From the NCBI RefSeq assembly GCF_036013745.1, contig NZ_CP107880.1, positions 744,001 to 808,000 of the forward strand: a stretch of 64,000 bases of DNA, given 5' to 3'. The number at the start of each line of letters is the position of its first letter. Position 1 is the stretch's first letter. Shown here piece by piece: positions 43,314 through 52,140 of this stretch. The notes beneath the pieces are model-generated. The model was not told the origin of the DNA, searched no databases, and saw only the letters and a list, made by a program, of their open reading frames with translations. Source of the stretch: Streptomyces sp. NBC_00483. Its GTDB lineage: Bacteria > Actinomycetota > Actinomycetes > Streptomycetales > Streptomycetaceae. Made by a program: the position numbers and the translations under genes.

Positions 43314-44873
43314 TTGAAGCACAGGGCCATCAAGCGCAGAAACGTCATGATCGGGATCGGGGCGACCGCGGGCGCCGCGGTCGCAGGCGGCCTCACCCTG
43401 TCCGCGCAGGCGTCGACCGGAACCGCGTCCGACGAGCCTTCCGGCGCCCTCACGTTCGACACGGACGCCTACAAGGAGCTGACCGCGACCGTCACCACCG
43501 ACGACGGCGACAAGGAGGTGAAGTACCGCTTCTGGAAGGCGATCACCTATGTCGCCAAGCCGGTCGACGAGACGTACCAGAGCCTCAACGTGAGCGTGCC
43601 GGTGGAGATCGACGGCAAGGCGATCGACGCCTCCGACGCGCCCATCCTGTTCGCCAACTCCGTCGGCGGCTATATGCCGTCCTCCGTCGCGGACGCGGAC
43701 GGCGTAGGGGGCGGCGGCATGCCCGGTGGCGGCGGTGGCGGTGGCGGCGGCATGCCGGGCGGTGGCGGCGCGATGAACGCCAACCAACTGCTCGCCCTCG
43801 CCGCCGGATACGTCGTCGTGGAACCGGGAGCACGCGGCCGCACCCTCAAGGACGACGACGGCACGTACTACGGCACCGCGCCCGCCGCGATCGTCGACCT
43901 GAAGGCCGCCGTGCGCTACGTCCGCGCCAACAAGGGCCGCATACCCGGCAACACCGACCGCATCGTGTCCGCGGGCACCAGTGCGGGCGGCGCCCTGTCC
44001 TCGCTGCTCGGCGCCTCCGGCGACAGCAGGATCTACGCGAAGTACCTGTCCGACCTGGGCGCGGCCGACGCCTCCGACGCGATCTTCGCGACCAGCGCCT
44101 GGTGCCCCATCGCCGACCTGGAACACGCCGACGGCGCGTACGAGTGGAACTGGGGCGCCAACAAGCAGAGCAACGGCGAGCAGGTCGACCAGGCGACCTC
44201 CAAGCAGCTGCGGGCCCAATTCGCCGAGTACCAGGCCTCGTTGAGGCTGCGCAGGATCGACGGCCACGGACTGCTGACCGCCCGGAACTACGACGACTAT
44301 CTACTGACGCACTATCTGCAGCCGTCGGCCGCCCGCTACTTGAAGGGTCTGTCGGACAGCGACCGCGCCGCGTACCTCGCCGACAACACCTTCATCACGT
44401 GGCACGGCGGGCGGGCCACGTTCACGTGGGAGGACTTCCTCACGCACGTGGGCGCGCGCAAGAAGGACACGCCCGCCTTCGACCCGTTCGACCTGTCCGC
44501 CCCGGAGAACAACGAGTTCGGCGCGGGCACGACCGAGGCGCGGCACTTCACCGCGTACGGCGCGCGGCACGACACGTCCGGTCTGGACAGCAAGCGCGTG
44601 GCGTCGGACATCCCCGAGAAGCTCGACCTGATGAACCCGATGTACCACCTGGAGCGCCGCAACCCCGGTCGCTCCAAGCACTGGTGGATCCGGCTCGGCA
44701 CCAAGGACAGCGACACGTCGCTGACCGTCTCCGCCAATATCGCGGCGAGTGCGGCCGGGCTCGGTGACAAGGTCGACCACCTCTACTACTGGGACCAGGG
44801 GCACGGGGCCAACACCGATCCGGCGGACTTCATCGCGTGGATCGCCCAGGTGACGGGCCACAAGAGGAAGTAG
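43314..44873 (+). CDS. Exported subtype-B tannase-like esterase
   Basis: 519 residues. A twin-arginine-like signal (KHRAIKRRNVMIGIGATAG to SAQA, about 33 residues) leads to an alpha/beta hydrolase. Catalytic residues fit S223 (GTSAGG), D467 (TKDSDTSL) and H497 (DQGHGANTD), as in the Lactobacillus-type subtype-B tannases. An unusual Gly/Met-rich loop (about 135-155) interrupts the first third. It would free gallate from tannins or gallate esters outside the cell. The TTG start has GGGAG upstream. It converges on the gallate/protocatechuate operon with a bidirectional terminator between. Confidence 0.8.
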   Translation: MKHRAIKRRNVMIGIGATAGAAVAGGLTLSAQASTGTASDEPSGALTFDTDAYKELTATVTTDDGDKEVKYRFWKAITYVAKPVDETYQSLNVSVPVEIDGKAIDASDAPILFANSVGGYMPSSVADADGVGGGGMPGGGGGGGGGMPGGGGAMNANQLLALAAGYVVVEPGARGRTLKDDDGTYYGTAPAAIVDLKAAVRYVRANKGRIPGNTDRIVSAGTSAGGALSSLLGASGDSRIYAKYLSDLGAADASDAIFATSAWCPIADLEHADGAYEWNWGANKQSNGEQVDQATSKQLRAQFAEYQASLRLRRIDGHGLLTARNYDDYLLTHYLQPSAARYLKGLSDSDRAAYLADNTFITWHGGRATFTWEDFLTHVGARKKDTPAFDPFDLSAPENNEFGAGTTEARHFTAYGARHDTSGLDSKRVASDIPEKLDLMNPMYHLERRNPGRSKHWWIRLGTKDSDTSLTVSANIAASAAGLGDKVDHLYYWDQGHGANTDPADFIAWIAQVTGHKRK

Positions 44874-44890
44874 GCGCGACGCACGCGAGC

Positions 44891-44930
44891 CACTGTGGCC
44901 CGGCCCCCGCGAAGGGGCCGGGCCACAGTG
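44891..44930. terminator. Bidirectional terminator between tannase and MFS genes
   Basis: A perfect 17-bp stem, CACTGTGGCCCGGCCCC at 44891-44907 pairing with 44914-44930, with a six-base loop CGCGAA. It serves both convergent transcripts. Confidence 0.9.
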
Positions 44931-44943
44931 CCGTACGCACGGA

Positions 44944-46305
44944 TCAACCGGCCATCGCCGGCGCTCCCTTCCTGTCCCCGCTCCCCCGGTTCGCCCGGAC
45001 CCTGATGGTGAGCGCGGCCAGCGCCATCATCACCGCGCCGAACACGGCCGCCACGGCGAACATCGAGAAGCCCAGGTCCGCGTGGCCCGCCGCGAGCAGC
45101 TGACCGCCCATCCACGGGCCGAAGACGGCGCCGAAGCGGCCAATGCCGGAGACCCAGCTGAGCGCGGTGGGCCGGTCCTCCTCGACGTGGTGCGAGCCGA
45201 CCGTCGCGTACACCATCGTCTGGCCGCTGAACAGGAGCAGCCCGGCGAGGAAGACGACGCCGTACAGCACGACCACCGACATGTGTACGCCCATCAGGTA
45301 GACGAAGACCGCGGTCAGCGCGAACCAGATGATGACGATGCGGCGCGGGCCCACACGGTCGGCGAGGCGGCCCGCGACCAGCATGCCGACGATGCCGCCG
45401 ACGTTGAGGAACGTCGAGAAGAGCAGCGAGTCACCGGTGTCGTAGCCGAGGTCGCCCATGATCTTCGGCAGCCACTGGCCGACCCCGTAGACGAGCAGCA
45501 GGCCGGCGAACGACGTCAGCCAGAAGCACAGCGTCGTCAGCCACTGGCGGCCACGGAACAGGGCCTTGATGCTCTCCAGCTTGTCGGCGGCGTGCCCCTT
45601 GGGCTCGGGCAGTTCGAGGCCGTACGTGCCCGCGAGGGCCTGCGCGTCGCCGGTACGGCCGCGGGTGAGCAGGTTGGTCGGCGACTCGGGCAGCAGCTTC
45701 AGGGCCAGCGGCAGGAAGATCAGCGCGGGTATCGCGCCGACGAGGAAGGCCGAGCGCCAGCCGAAGTCGTCGATCAGCCACAGCGCGAGCAGCGGCGCGA
45801 CGGCGCCGCCGGTCTGGTGGGCGGTCATGATGACACCGGTCGCGAGCGCCTTGCGGGCGCCGGTGGTGAACTCCATCCCGTACGAGATGGCGATCGGCAG
45901 CAGCGCGCCGAGACCGAAGCCGCACACCAGGCGGAAGAAGCCGAACACCCCGGCGCTCTGGGCGAATCCGCAGCCGACGGTGGCGATGGTGAAGACGACG
46001 ACCGAGGTGAAGACGGTCTTGCGGCGGCCCACCCAGTTGCTGACGGTGCCGGAGAGGATCGTGCCGACCAGCATGCCGAAGGTGGTGTAGCTGCCGATGT
46101 CACCGGCGGAGGCGTCGGTCAGGCCGAGTGCCTTCGAACCGAGCATGTGCGGCAGCGCGGAGCCGTAGATGAACGTGTCGATGCCGTCGATGAACACCAG
46201 CGCCCAGCACAGGGCGATGACGATGGTGCGGCTGCGGCGGGACGGGTCCGCGGCGACGGCGGAGGCCGCGTTTTTGGGCAGGGCGGAGCGGTAACGCGAG
46301 GACAT
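44944..46305 (-). CDS. MFS aromatic-acid transporter
   Basis: 453 residues, 12 membrane segments, of the aromatic acid:H+ symporter (AAHS) group. The first loop has DGIDTFIYGSALP and the loop after helix 2 GTVSNWVGRRKT; the central loop is hydrophilic (about 215-245). It would bring gallate, protocatechuate or a related acid into the cell. It is last in the gntR-galBCD-dioxygenase operon. PcaK- or GalT-like specificity cannot be told apart from sequence. Confidence 0.87.
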   Translation of the reverse strand: MSSRYRSALPKNAASAVAADPSRRSRTIVIALCWALVFIDGIDTFIYGSALPHMLGSKALGLTDASAGDIGSYTTFGMLVGTILSGTVSNWVGRRKTVFTSVVVFTIATVGCGFAQSAGVFGFFRLVCGFGLGALLPIAISYGMEFTTGARKALATGVIMTAHQTGGAVAPLLALWLIDDFGWRSAFLVGAIPALIFLPLALKLLPESPTNLLTRGRTGDAQALAGTYGLELPEPKGHAADKLESIKALFRGRQWLTTLCFWLTSFAGLLLVYGVGQWLPKIMGDLGYDTGDSLLFSTFLNVGGIVGMLVAGRLADRVGPRRIVIIWFALTAVFVYLMGVHMSVVVLYGVVFLAGLLLFSGQTMVYATVGSHHVEEDRPTALSWVSGIGRFGAVFGPWMGGQLLAAGHADLGFSMFAVAAVFGAVMMALAALTIRVRANRGSGDRKGAPAMAG

Positions 46306-46369
46306 CGTTGTTCCTCTCGTCCGGGCGGTCCGGTGGCGGCCCGGTAAGGGTGGAGTGGGATACGCGGGG

Positions 46370-47323
46370 TCAGGGCTGAATCGGCGGGGTTCCGTGCGTG
46401 TGGAAGGACTCGATGGTCTTCAGGCCCCAGGCCTGCCCCTTCTTGCGCTCTTCCTCGGTCCAGGTGATGAGCGGCCAGTCGGGGGCGAGGACGAGGCGGG
46501 TGAGCGGGTTGCACAGCTCGATGCGGTTGCCGCCGGGCTCGTAGACGTAGAGGAAGAACGTCTGCTGGATGGCGTGCTTGTGCGGGCCGGTCTCGATGAA
46601 CACGCCGGTGTCGATGGCGAGATCGGCGGCGCGCAGGATGTCCTCGCGGTTGTCGGTCGCGAAGGCGATGTGGTGCAGGCGGCCGTTGGCGCCGGTCCAG
46701 TCCTCGGTGTAGACGACGTCGTACGACTTGTTGGTGAAGGTCAGCCACTTGCCGGCGATGCGCCCGGTGTCGAGCTGGATCTGCTCGGTGGGGCGGGCGC
46801 CGAGGACGTCCGACTGGAAGTCGGCGTTGAGCGCGACGTCCGAGGCGAGGAAGTTGACGTGGTCGAGGCGGCGGACGCCGACGCCGCGGTTGGGCTTGGC
46901 CTGCGGCTGGTTCTTGAGGGCCGGCTTCAGCTCGTCGGGGGCCCGGTAGTGCTCGCTGTCCCAGTAGAGGGCGAGTTCGTGGCCGTCCGGGTCGGTGGTG
47001 ACGAACAGCTTCCCGATGCCGGGCTCGTCCTCCGCCCAGTGCCCGGTGCCGCCGGACTCCTCGACCGCCTTGATGCGGCGCTGGAGCGCTTCCTCGCTGG
47101 AGGTGCGCAGCGCGATCCGGCCGAGTCCCGGCTGGTCGCGGGCGGTGAGGACGAGGCTGTGGTGCTCGTAGTCGTCGAAGGTGCGCAGGTAGACGCTGTC
47201 GCCGTCCTGGCCGCAGACGGTCAGGCCCAGGAAGTCCGTGAAGAAGCCGACGCTGGCGTCCAGGTCCGGGGTGAACAGCTGGGCGTGGCCGATGTGCGCG
47301 ATGTCGCCGAGGGGCGGAGTCAT
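46370..47323 (-). CDS. Type I (VOC) extradiol ring-cleavage dioxygenase
   Basis: 317 residues in two VOC modules. In the C-terminal module the Fe(II)-binding residues of type I extradiol enzymes fit His in LDHVNF, His in LHHIAF and Glu in RIELCNP. It would open a catechol-type ring next to the hydroxyls. Its neighbours make 4-oxalomesaconate-type chemistry likely, with gallate or protocatechuate as substrate, a role usually filled by the class III LigAB/GalA type, so this is unusual. It is coupled by ATGA to the tautomerase. Confidence 0.82.
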   Translation of the reverse strand: MTPPLGDIAHIGHAQLFTPDLDASVGFFTDFLGLTVCGQDGDSVYLRTFDDYEHHSLVLTARDQPGLGRIALRTSSEEALQRRIKAVEESGGTGHWAEDEPGIGKLFVTTDPDGHELALYWDSEHYRAPDELKPALKNQPQAKPNRGVGVRRLDHVNFLASDVALNADFQSDVLGARPTEQIQLDTGRIAGKWLTFTNKSYDVVYTEDWTGANGRLHHIAFATDNREDILRAADLAIDTGVFIETGPHKHAIQQTFFLYVYEPGGNRIELCNPLTRLVLAPDWPLITWTEEERKKGQAWGLKTIESFHTHGTPPIQP

Positions 47324-48459
47324 CGGGGACCTCCTGAGTTCTGTGCGGGGAGGGATGCGGTGTCGACGGTGCGCGGGAAGACCGTGCCGTCGAAGAGTTT
47401 TCGGGCCGTGCGGACGACGGCGGTGCGCCGCGGGGCGGGAAGTCCGTCGGGGCCCGTGGTGAGGCCGGCTTCGATGTCGGTGAAGCCGGTGGGGTGCTCG
47501 ATGCGCAACCGGTCTGCTCCCGTGGGTGGTTGGGCGATGCCGTCCGCCACACTGCCGTCCATCCACAGCCCCGCCGCCACGCTCGCCGCGCCGAGCACGC
47601 CGATGGAGGTGTGGCAGCGCACGGGGATGAACGTACGGGTGGTGACGGCGCCGCCGTGCCGGGGCGGGGCGAGCAGCGTCAGCTTGGGGACGGTGGCGTC
47701 GGAGACGTCACCAAGACCCATCAACTCACCGGCTTCCAGACGGATTTCACGGAGCCGTCGAGCCAGCCCCTGGTCCGCCTCCAGCTCCTTCGGGTCCTCG
47801 TAGCCGGTGACCTTCAGGGAGTCGGCAGGGATGAGCACAGTCGGCATGCCGTTGTCGACGCAGGTCACCTCGGTGCCGGCGACCGTGTCGCGGAGGTGCC
47901 CCGTCGGCAGCAACGCGCCCTCGCCCGGCGGGAATTCGATGACCACGGCGGCCGCGGTCCCCGGTACGCCGGATATCTCCGCGTCGCCCGTGTAGTCGAC
48001 CCGGCCGCCCGGCGTAGGGAACGTGGCCGTGGCCCGGTCACCGGAGTTGACCATGCGGATACGGACCGAGGTCTCCCCCTCCCCCGCGGACACCAGGCCC
48101 CGCTCGACCGCGAACGGGCCGATACCGGCGAGGATGTTGCCGCAGTTCTGACGGTCCGACACCACGGGTTCGTCGACGTTCACTTGGAGAAAGAGGTAGT
48201 CGACGTCGGCGTCCGGCTCGGCCGAAGGTGACACCACCGCGACCTTGCTGGTCAGCGGGTGGCCACCTCCAATGCCGTCGATCTGGCGCGGGTCGGGGCT
48301 GCCCATCACCCGCAGCAGCAGTTCGGCGCGGGCGGCCGGTTCGGCGGGCAGGTCCTCGGCCAGGAAGTAGGCACCCTTGGAGGTGCCGCCGCGCATCAGC
48401 AGACAGCGCACCTCATCGAACCGGGCCTCTTCCGACCCGGCCCCCTCCGCCCCGGTCAC
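47320..48459 (-). CDS. galD: 4-Oxalomesaconate tautomerase, PrpF/GalD type
   Basis: 379 residues with PrpF features: CLLMRGGTSKGAYFL near the N-terminus (the catalytic-loop region), DRQNCGNILAGIGPFA and VDNGMPTVLIP. Two Cys near the active site fit (DRQNCGNI and VTCVDNGMP). It would interconvert the keto and enol forms of 4-oxalomesaconate made by ring cleavage. GTG 48459 overlaps the upstream aldolase stop as GTGA; its stop overlaps the dioxygenase start. Confidence 0.85.
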   Translation of the reverse strand: MTGAEGAGSEEARFDEVRCLLMRGGTSKGAYFLAEDLPAEPAARAELLLRVMGSPDPRQIDGIGGGHPLTSKVAVVSPSAEPDADVDYLFLQVNVDEPVVSDRQNCGNILAGIGPFAVERGLVSAGEGETSVRIRMVNSGDRATATFPTPGGRVDYTGDAEISGVPGTAAAVVIEFPPGEGALLPTGHLRDTVAGTEVTCVDNGMPTVLIPADSLKVTGYEDPKELEADQGLARRLREIRLEAGELMGLGDVSDATVPKLTLLAPPRHGGAVTTRTFIPVRCHTSIGVLGAASVAAGLWMDGSVADGIAQPPTGADRLRIEHPTGFTDIEAGLTTGPDGLPAPRRTAVVRTARKLFDGTVFPRTVDTASLPAQNSGGPR

Positions 48460-49151
48460 GAGGTGTGTTCCTCGTACGTGCGGTACTCGACGCCGAGCCG
48501 CTTGAGGGTGTCGCGCAACCCGTAGCGGTCCAGGCCGAGTTGGCCCTCCAGGAAGGCGGCGCGGGTGGCGGCCTCCTTCTCCTCGCGGGCCTGGGACTTC
48601 TCCGCGGCCTCGGCGGCCCGTTCACGCGGCACGACCACCACACCGTCGTCGTCCGCGACGATGACATCACCGGGACGGACGGTCTCACCCCCGATGACGA
48701 CCGGGACGTTGACGCTGCCGCCGGTCGCCTTCACGGTGCCCTGCGCGGACACGGCGGCGGACCAGGCGTGGAAGCCCATCTCGCGCAGCTCGGACGTGTC
48801 ACGGATCCCGGCGTTGGTGACGATGCCGCGCACCCCGCGCTTCTGCAGCGCCGTGGCGAACAGCTCGCCGAACATGCCGTCGGTGGACGGAGATGTGGTG
48901 GTGACGACGAGGATGTCGCCCTCGCCGCACTGCTCCACGGCCGCGTGGATCATGAGGTTGTCGCCGGGCCAGGACAGCACGGTCACGGCGGTGCCGGCGA
49001 TGCGCGTGTCCTGCTGGTTGGGGCGCAGGTGGTGGCCGAGGAGGCCGGTGCGGCCCATCGCCTCGTGGACGGTGGCGACGCCGTACCCGGCGAGCGCCTC
49101 GACGTCCTTGGGCTCGGCCTTGGGCGGGTTGGTGACGATGACGCCGGGCAT
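48456..49151 (-). CDS. galC: 4-Carboxy-4-hydroxy-2-oxoadipate aldolase, RraA family
   Basis: 231 residues in the RraA/HMG-CHA aldolase fold: ATVHEAMGRTG, then TVLSWPGDNLMIHAA, GIVTNAGIRDT and VRPGDVIVADDDGVVVVP. Asp and Arg in NAGIRDT and the metal-binding Asp fit class II pyruvate aldolases. It would split the hydrated product into pyruvate and oxaloacetate. Its ATG shares one base with the stop of the hydratase gene. Confidence 0.87.
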   Translation of the reverse strand: MPGVIVTNPPKAEPKDVEALAGYGVATVHEAMGRTGLLGHHLRPNQQDTRIAGTAVTVLSWPGDNLMIHAAVEQCGEGDILVVTTTSPSTDGMFGELFATALQKRGVRGIVTNAGIRDTSELREMGFHAWSAAVSAQGTVKATGGSVNVPVVIGGETVRPGDVIVADDDGVVVVPRERAAEAAEKSQAREEKEAATRAAFLEGQLGLDRYGLRDTLKRLGVEYRTYEEHTS

Positions 49152-49903
49152 CAGGCGAGCTCCTTCGCGATCTGCGGGTACGGGCGCATGTACGCCTCGG
49201 CCATGGTCTTGTGGGCGAGCCCCAGGTTGGGCCCCGCGTTGCGCTTGAGCTGCACACCTCGGCGTACGGCCAGGTCGGTGTAGTACTCCCACAGGTGCTG
49301 CTGGGCGCCCAGGCACTCCATGGCCTTGCGCTTGGTGTCCCAGACCTCGGTGATGTCGAGGAGGACCTCGGGCTTGAAGCCGCTCATCTCGGGCTGGTGC
49401 GGCTCGAAGTAGAAGACGGGCGGGGCGCCGATGATCTCGCCCTCGCCGGGGTAGCCGATGGCCTGCGCGAGGACGCGGGCCTGCAGGGCCATGCGGTTGG
49501 CGGCCGGGTGGTCGCCGTTGTACGGGTCCTCGACCGGGTGCGTGAGCACGACGTCGGGCTGGGTGTCGCGGTAGACCGTGACGAGCCGGTCGGTCAGCTC
49601 GGCGGTCTCGACGAGGGGGTAGTCACCGGCGTCAAAGAAGTGCACGTCGGCGCCGAGCGCGGCGGCGGCCCGCTCCGCCTCGTCGCGGCGCAGCGCCTTG
49701 ATCTCGTCGAGCTTCTTGCCCTCCCGCCAGGCCTTGGCGGACTCGCCGCGCTCCCCGAACGTCAGGCACGCGATGCTCACCTTCTCGCCGCGGGCGGCGG
49801 CGAGCGCGATGGCACCGCCGGCCCGCCACACGAAGTCCCCGGCGTGCGCGGTGACCACGAGGATCGATCGTGGCGGGGTGGCGGGCACGTGGCCGTTGGT
49901 CAT
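49151..49903 (-). CDS. galB: 4-Oxalomesaconate hydratase, PIG-L/LmbE type
   Basis: 250 residues. The PIG-L/LmbE zinc motif is seen as AHAGDFVWRAGG (an AHxD-type block, with Gly before the Asp) and the second His as HPVEDPYNGDHPA. GalB enzymes of this family add water to the enol form of 4-oxalomesaconate. The ATG follows TAGGAGAT. The set of galB, galC and galD types with no LigJ-type hydratase matches the gallate pathway of Pseudomonas putida. Confidence 0.85.
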   Translation of the reverse strand: MTNGHVPATPPRSILVVTAHAGDFVWRAGGAIALAAARGEKVSIACLTFGERGESAKAWREGKKLDEIKALRRDEAERAAAALGADVHFFDAGDYPLVETAELTDRLVTVYRDTQPDVVLTHPVEDPYNGDHPAANRMALQARVLAQAIGYPGEGEIIGAPPVFYFEPHQPEMSGFKPEVLLDITEVWDTKRKAMECLGAQQHLWEYYTDLAVRRGVQLKRNAGPNLGLAHKTMAEAYMRPYPQIAKELA

Positions 49904-49951
49904 TGCTGCATCTCCTAGGTGACAGGTGTGCGGCCCGCCCCCGGTGCAACG

Positions 49952-50605
49952 TCAGTCGGCGCTCAACACGTCGATCACACTGCGGAGGTGGGCGCGGACG
50001 GCCGTCTCGGCCGCCTGCGGGTCCCTGGCGCGGATCGCCTCGATCATCGCCAGATGCTCGCTCAGGGACTGCTGCGAACGCCCCGGACGCAGCGCCAACT
50101 GGAAGCGGTGACGCACCAGTTGGGCGTTGAGCCGCTCCAGGAGCCCGACGGCCGTGTGCTGGCCGGAGATCTCCCGGATGCGGGCGTGCAGCTCGTGGTT
50201 GAGGTCGGAGTAGGTGAGCGGATCACCGTCCGCGACCGCCTTGGACATGGCGTCACCGAGCCCAGTGAGCTCGTCGAGCTGCGCGTCGGTGGCCTCCTCT
50301 GCCGCCTTGGCCGCGCACAGCCCTTCGAGTGCCATCCGGCACTCGGTGATCTCCACGGCCTCCTCGACCGTGACGACCCGCACCCGCGAGCCGCGGTTAC
50401 GGATCCGCTCGACCAGGCCTTCCGCGGCCAGCTCGAGCAGCGCGGCACGGATACTCGCCCGCGTCACGTCGTACTGCTCGGCGAGTTCGTTCTCCACCAG
50501 CCGCTGAGCCGGTGACATCTCGCCGCGCAGAATCGCCTTCCGCAGCTGATCGAGCGCGTACTGCTTGGCCTGCTCTCCGGAGCCCGGACGGGCTTCCTCC
50601 GGCAT
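49952..50605 (-). CDS. GntR-family (FCD) regulator of the aromatic operon
   Basis: 217 residues, FadR-like layout. Winged helix about 10-75 (ALDQLRKAILRGEMSPAQRL, then EQYDVTRASIRAALLELAAEGL), FCD domain with helical His/Asp residues (SDLNHELHARIREIS). It is the first gene of the six-gene operon on the minus strand, 48 bases from galB. It likely represses the operon and itself; the ligand would be a pathway metabolite. Confidence 0.87.
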   Translation of the reverse strand: MPEEARPGSGEQAKQYALDQLRKAILRGEMSPAQRLVENELAEQYDVTRASIRAALLELAAEGLVERIRNRGSRVRVVTVEEAVEITECRMALEGLCAAKAAEEATDAQLDELTGLGDAMSKAVADGDPLTYSDLNHELHARIREISGQHTAVGLLERLNAQLVRHRFQLALRPGRSQQSLSEHLAMIEAIRARDPQAAETAVRAHLRSVIDVLSAD

Positions 50606-50645
50606 CTGCCCTCCCTGAGTGAGTGCGTGTCGACGCTAAATCTAG

Positions 50646-50675
50646 GCGAACAGAATTGTCAACGATTTTGTTCGC
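50646..50675. promoter_or_regulatory. GntR operator region
   Basis: GCGAACA at 50646-50652 and TGTTCGC at 50669-50675 form an inverted repeat around AATTGTCAACGA (50654-50665). This core, read on the other strand, is the GTTGACA-n-TT element seen twice before the tannase gene. Confidence 0.6.
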
Positions 50676-50754
50676 AACCTGTCCGCACGCTTCGACCGGT
50701 CGCCGGCGACCCGCACGACGGCAGCACGTCTCAACTTCCCTTCCCACACCACGA

Positions 50755-50776
50755 GTTCACCCCTTGTACGCTTCCG
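50755..50776 (+). promoter_or_regulatory. Candidate PHO box upstream of the phytase
   Basis: GTTCACCCCTT is followed by GTACGCTTCCG. The first 11-mer agrees with the Streptomyces PhoP direct-repeat unit; the second is a weak match. It starts 102 bases before the phytase start. Phosphate-starvation control of a phytase would make sense. Confidence 0.45.
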
Positions 50777-50856
50777 CTTCGGGCACCACCCCCTTCCCCC
50801 TCACACCAAGATCACAGAATGCATCCGCCATGCTCACGCCATGAAGGAGCTTTCAC

Positions 50857-52140
50857 GTGGCCACTCCACGGACGTCCCTGCTGGTCCTCGCCACCACCGT
50901 CGCCGCGCTCGCCGTGACCACGACGGGCCCGGCCCAGGCCACCCCACGGGCTCTGCCCGCCGTCGCGCCGCGCGCCGAGACCGCCGCCCTGCACGACGAC
51001 GCCGCGGGCGGTGACGCGGACGCCGACGACCCGGCGATCTGGCGCAACCCCGCGGACCCGGACCGCAGCCTCGTCGTCGCCACGGCCAAGCAGGGCGGCC
51101 TGCGCGTCTACGACCTCGACGCGCACGAGGTGCAGTCGCTGCCGGCCCCCGCGGGACCCGGCGCCGACGACGCGCCCGGCCGGTTCAACAACGTCGACCT
51201 GGTCCACAGCGCCGGCCTCGGCGACCTGGCGGTGACCTCGGACCGCGGCAACGACCGGCTGCGCTTCTACCGCATCGACCGCGACCACGCCGGCGGCCCG
51301 CTCACCGACGTCACCGACCCCAAGGCGACCCCGATCTACTCCGGCTCCCAGGACGAGATCAACGAGCAGCGCACGGCGTACGGCCTGGCCACCTGGACGG
51401 ACAAGGCGAGCGGCCGCTCGTACGCCCTGGTCAGTCAGCGTGAGCGCACCCGCCTCGCCCTCCTGGAGCTCAAGGGCAACGCCGACGGCACGGTCGGCTA
51501 CACCAAGGTCCGCACCCTCGACCTGCCGTCCTCCTTCCGACTCCCGAACGGCGCCACCTGGTCACCCTGCGGCGAGCCCGGCGAACTTCCGCAGGTCGAG
51601 GGCATGGTGGTGGACCCGGCGACCGGCACGCTCTACGCCGGCCAGGAGGACGTCGGCATCTGGCGGCTGCGCGCCGACCTCACCGGTGCACCGAAGCTGA
51701 TCGACAAGGTGAAGGAGTACGGGGTTCCGGGCACGTACGACGAGGCGACCGAGGAGTGTGTCGCGGGCGCCGACCCGGGCTTCGGCGGCAAGCGCCTCAC
51801 CGCGGACGTCGAGGGCCTGACCCTGGTCACCGAGAAGGACGGCGACGGCCTGCTCCTCGCCTCCAGCCAGGGCGACAACACCTTCGCCGCGTACGACCGC
51901 GAGGTCTCCGACGCGAACGAGTACGAGGGCGGCTTCCGCGTCACGCCCGCATCGGCGGAGCTCGACGGCTCCGAGGAGTGCGACGGCGCCGCCGCACTGA
52001 ACGAGCCGCTGGGCCGCCGCTACCCGAACGGTCTGCTGGTCGTGCAGGACGGCCACGACGCCCCGGGCGAGACGGACCGCCCCTCCACCAACTTCAAGTT
52101 CGTGGACCTGGGCGCGGTCACGGACGCGGTCGACGACTGA
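50857..52140 (+). CDS. Secreted beta-propeller phytase
   Basis: 427 residues with a Sec signal (about 1-29, ending GPAQA). The six-bladed beta-propeller phytase pattern is seen: DDPAIWRNPADPDRSLVVAT, NNVDLVHSA, QVEGMVVDPATGTLY, DVEGLTLV and GRRYPNGLLVVQDG, with acidic residues for calcium. It releases phosphate from phytate outside the cell. GTG 50857 follows AAGGAG. Its end overlaps the convergent MarR gene by 23 bases. Confidence 0.88.
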   Translation: MATPRTSLLVLATTVAALAVTTTGPAQATPRALPAVAPRAETAALHDDAAGGDADADDPAIWRNPADPDRSLVVATAKQGGLRVYDLDAHEVQSLPAPAGPGADDAPGRFNNVDLVHSAGLGDLAVTSDRGNDRLRFYRIDRDHAGGPLTDVTDPKATPIYSGSQDEINEQRTAYGLATWTDKASGRSYALVSQRERTRLALLELKGNADGTVGYTKVRTLDLPSSFRLPNGATWSPCGEPGELPQVEGMVVDPATGTLYAGQEDVGIWRLRADLTGAPKLIDKVKEYGVPGTYDEATEECVAGADPGFGGKRLTADVEGLTLVTEKDGDGLLLASSQGDNTFAAYDREVSDANEYEGGFRVTPASAELDGSEECDGAAALNEPLGRRYPNGLLVVQDGHDAPGETDRPSTNFKFVDLGAVTDAVDD

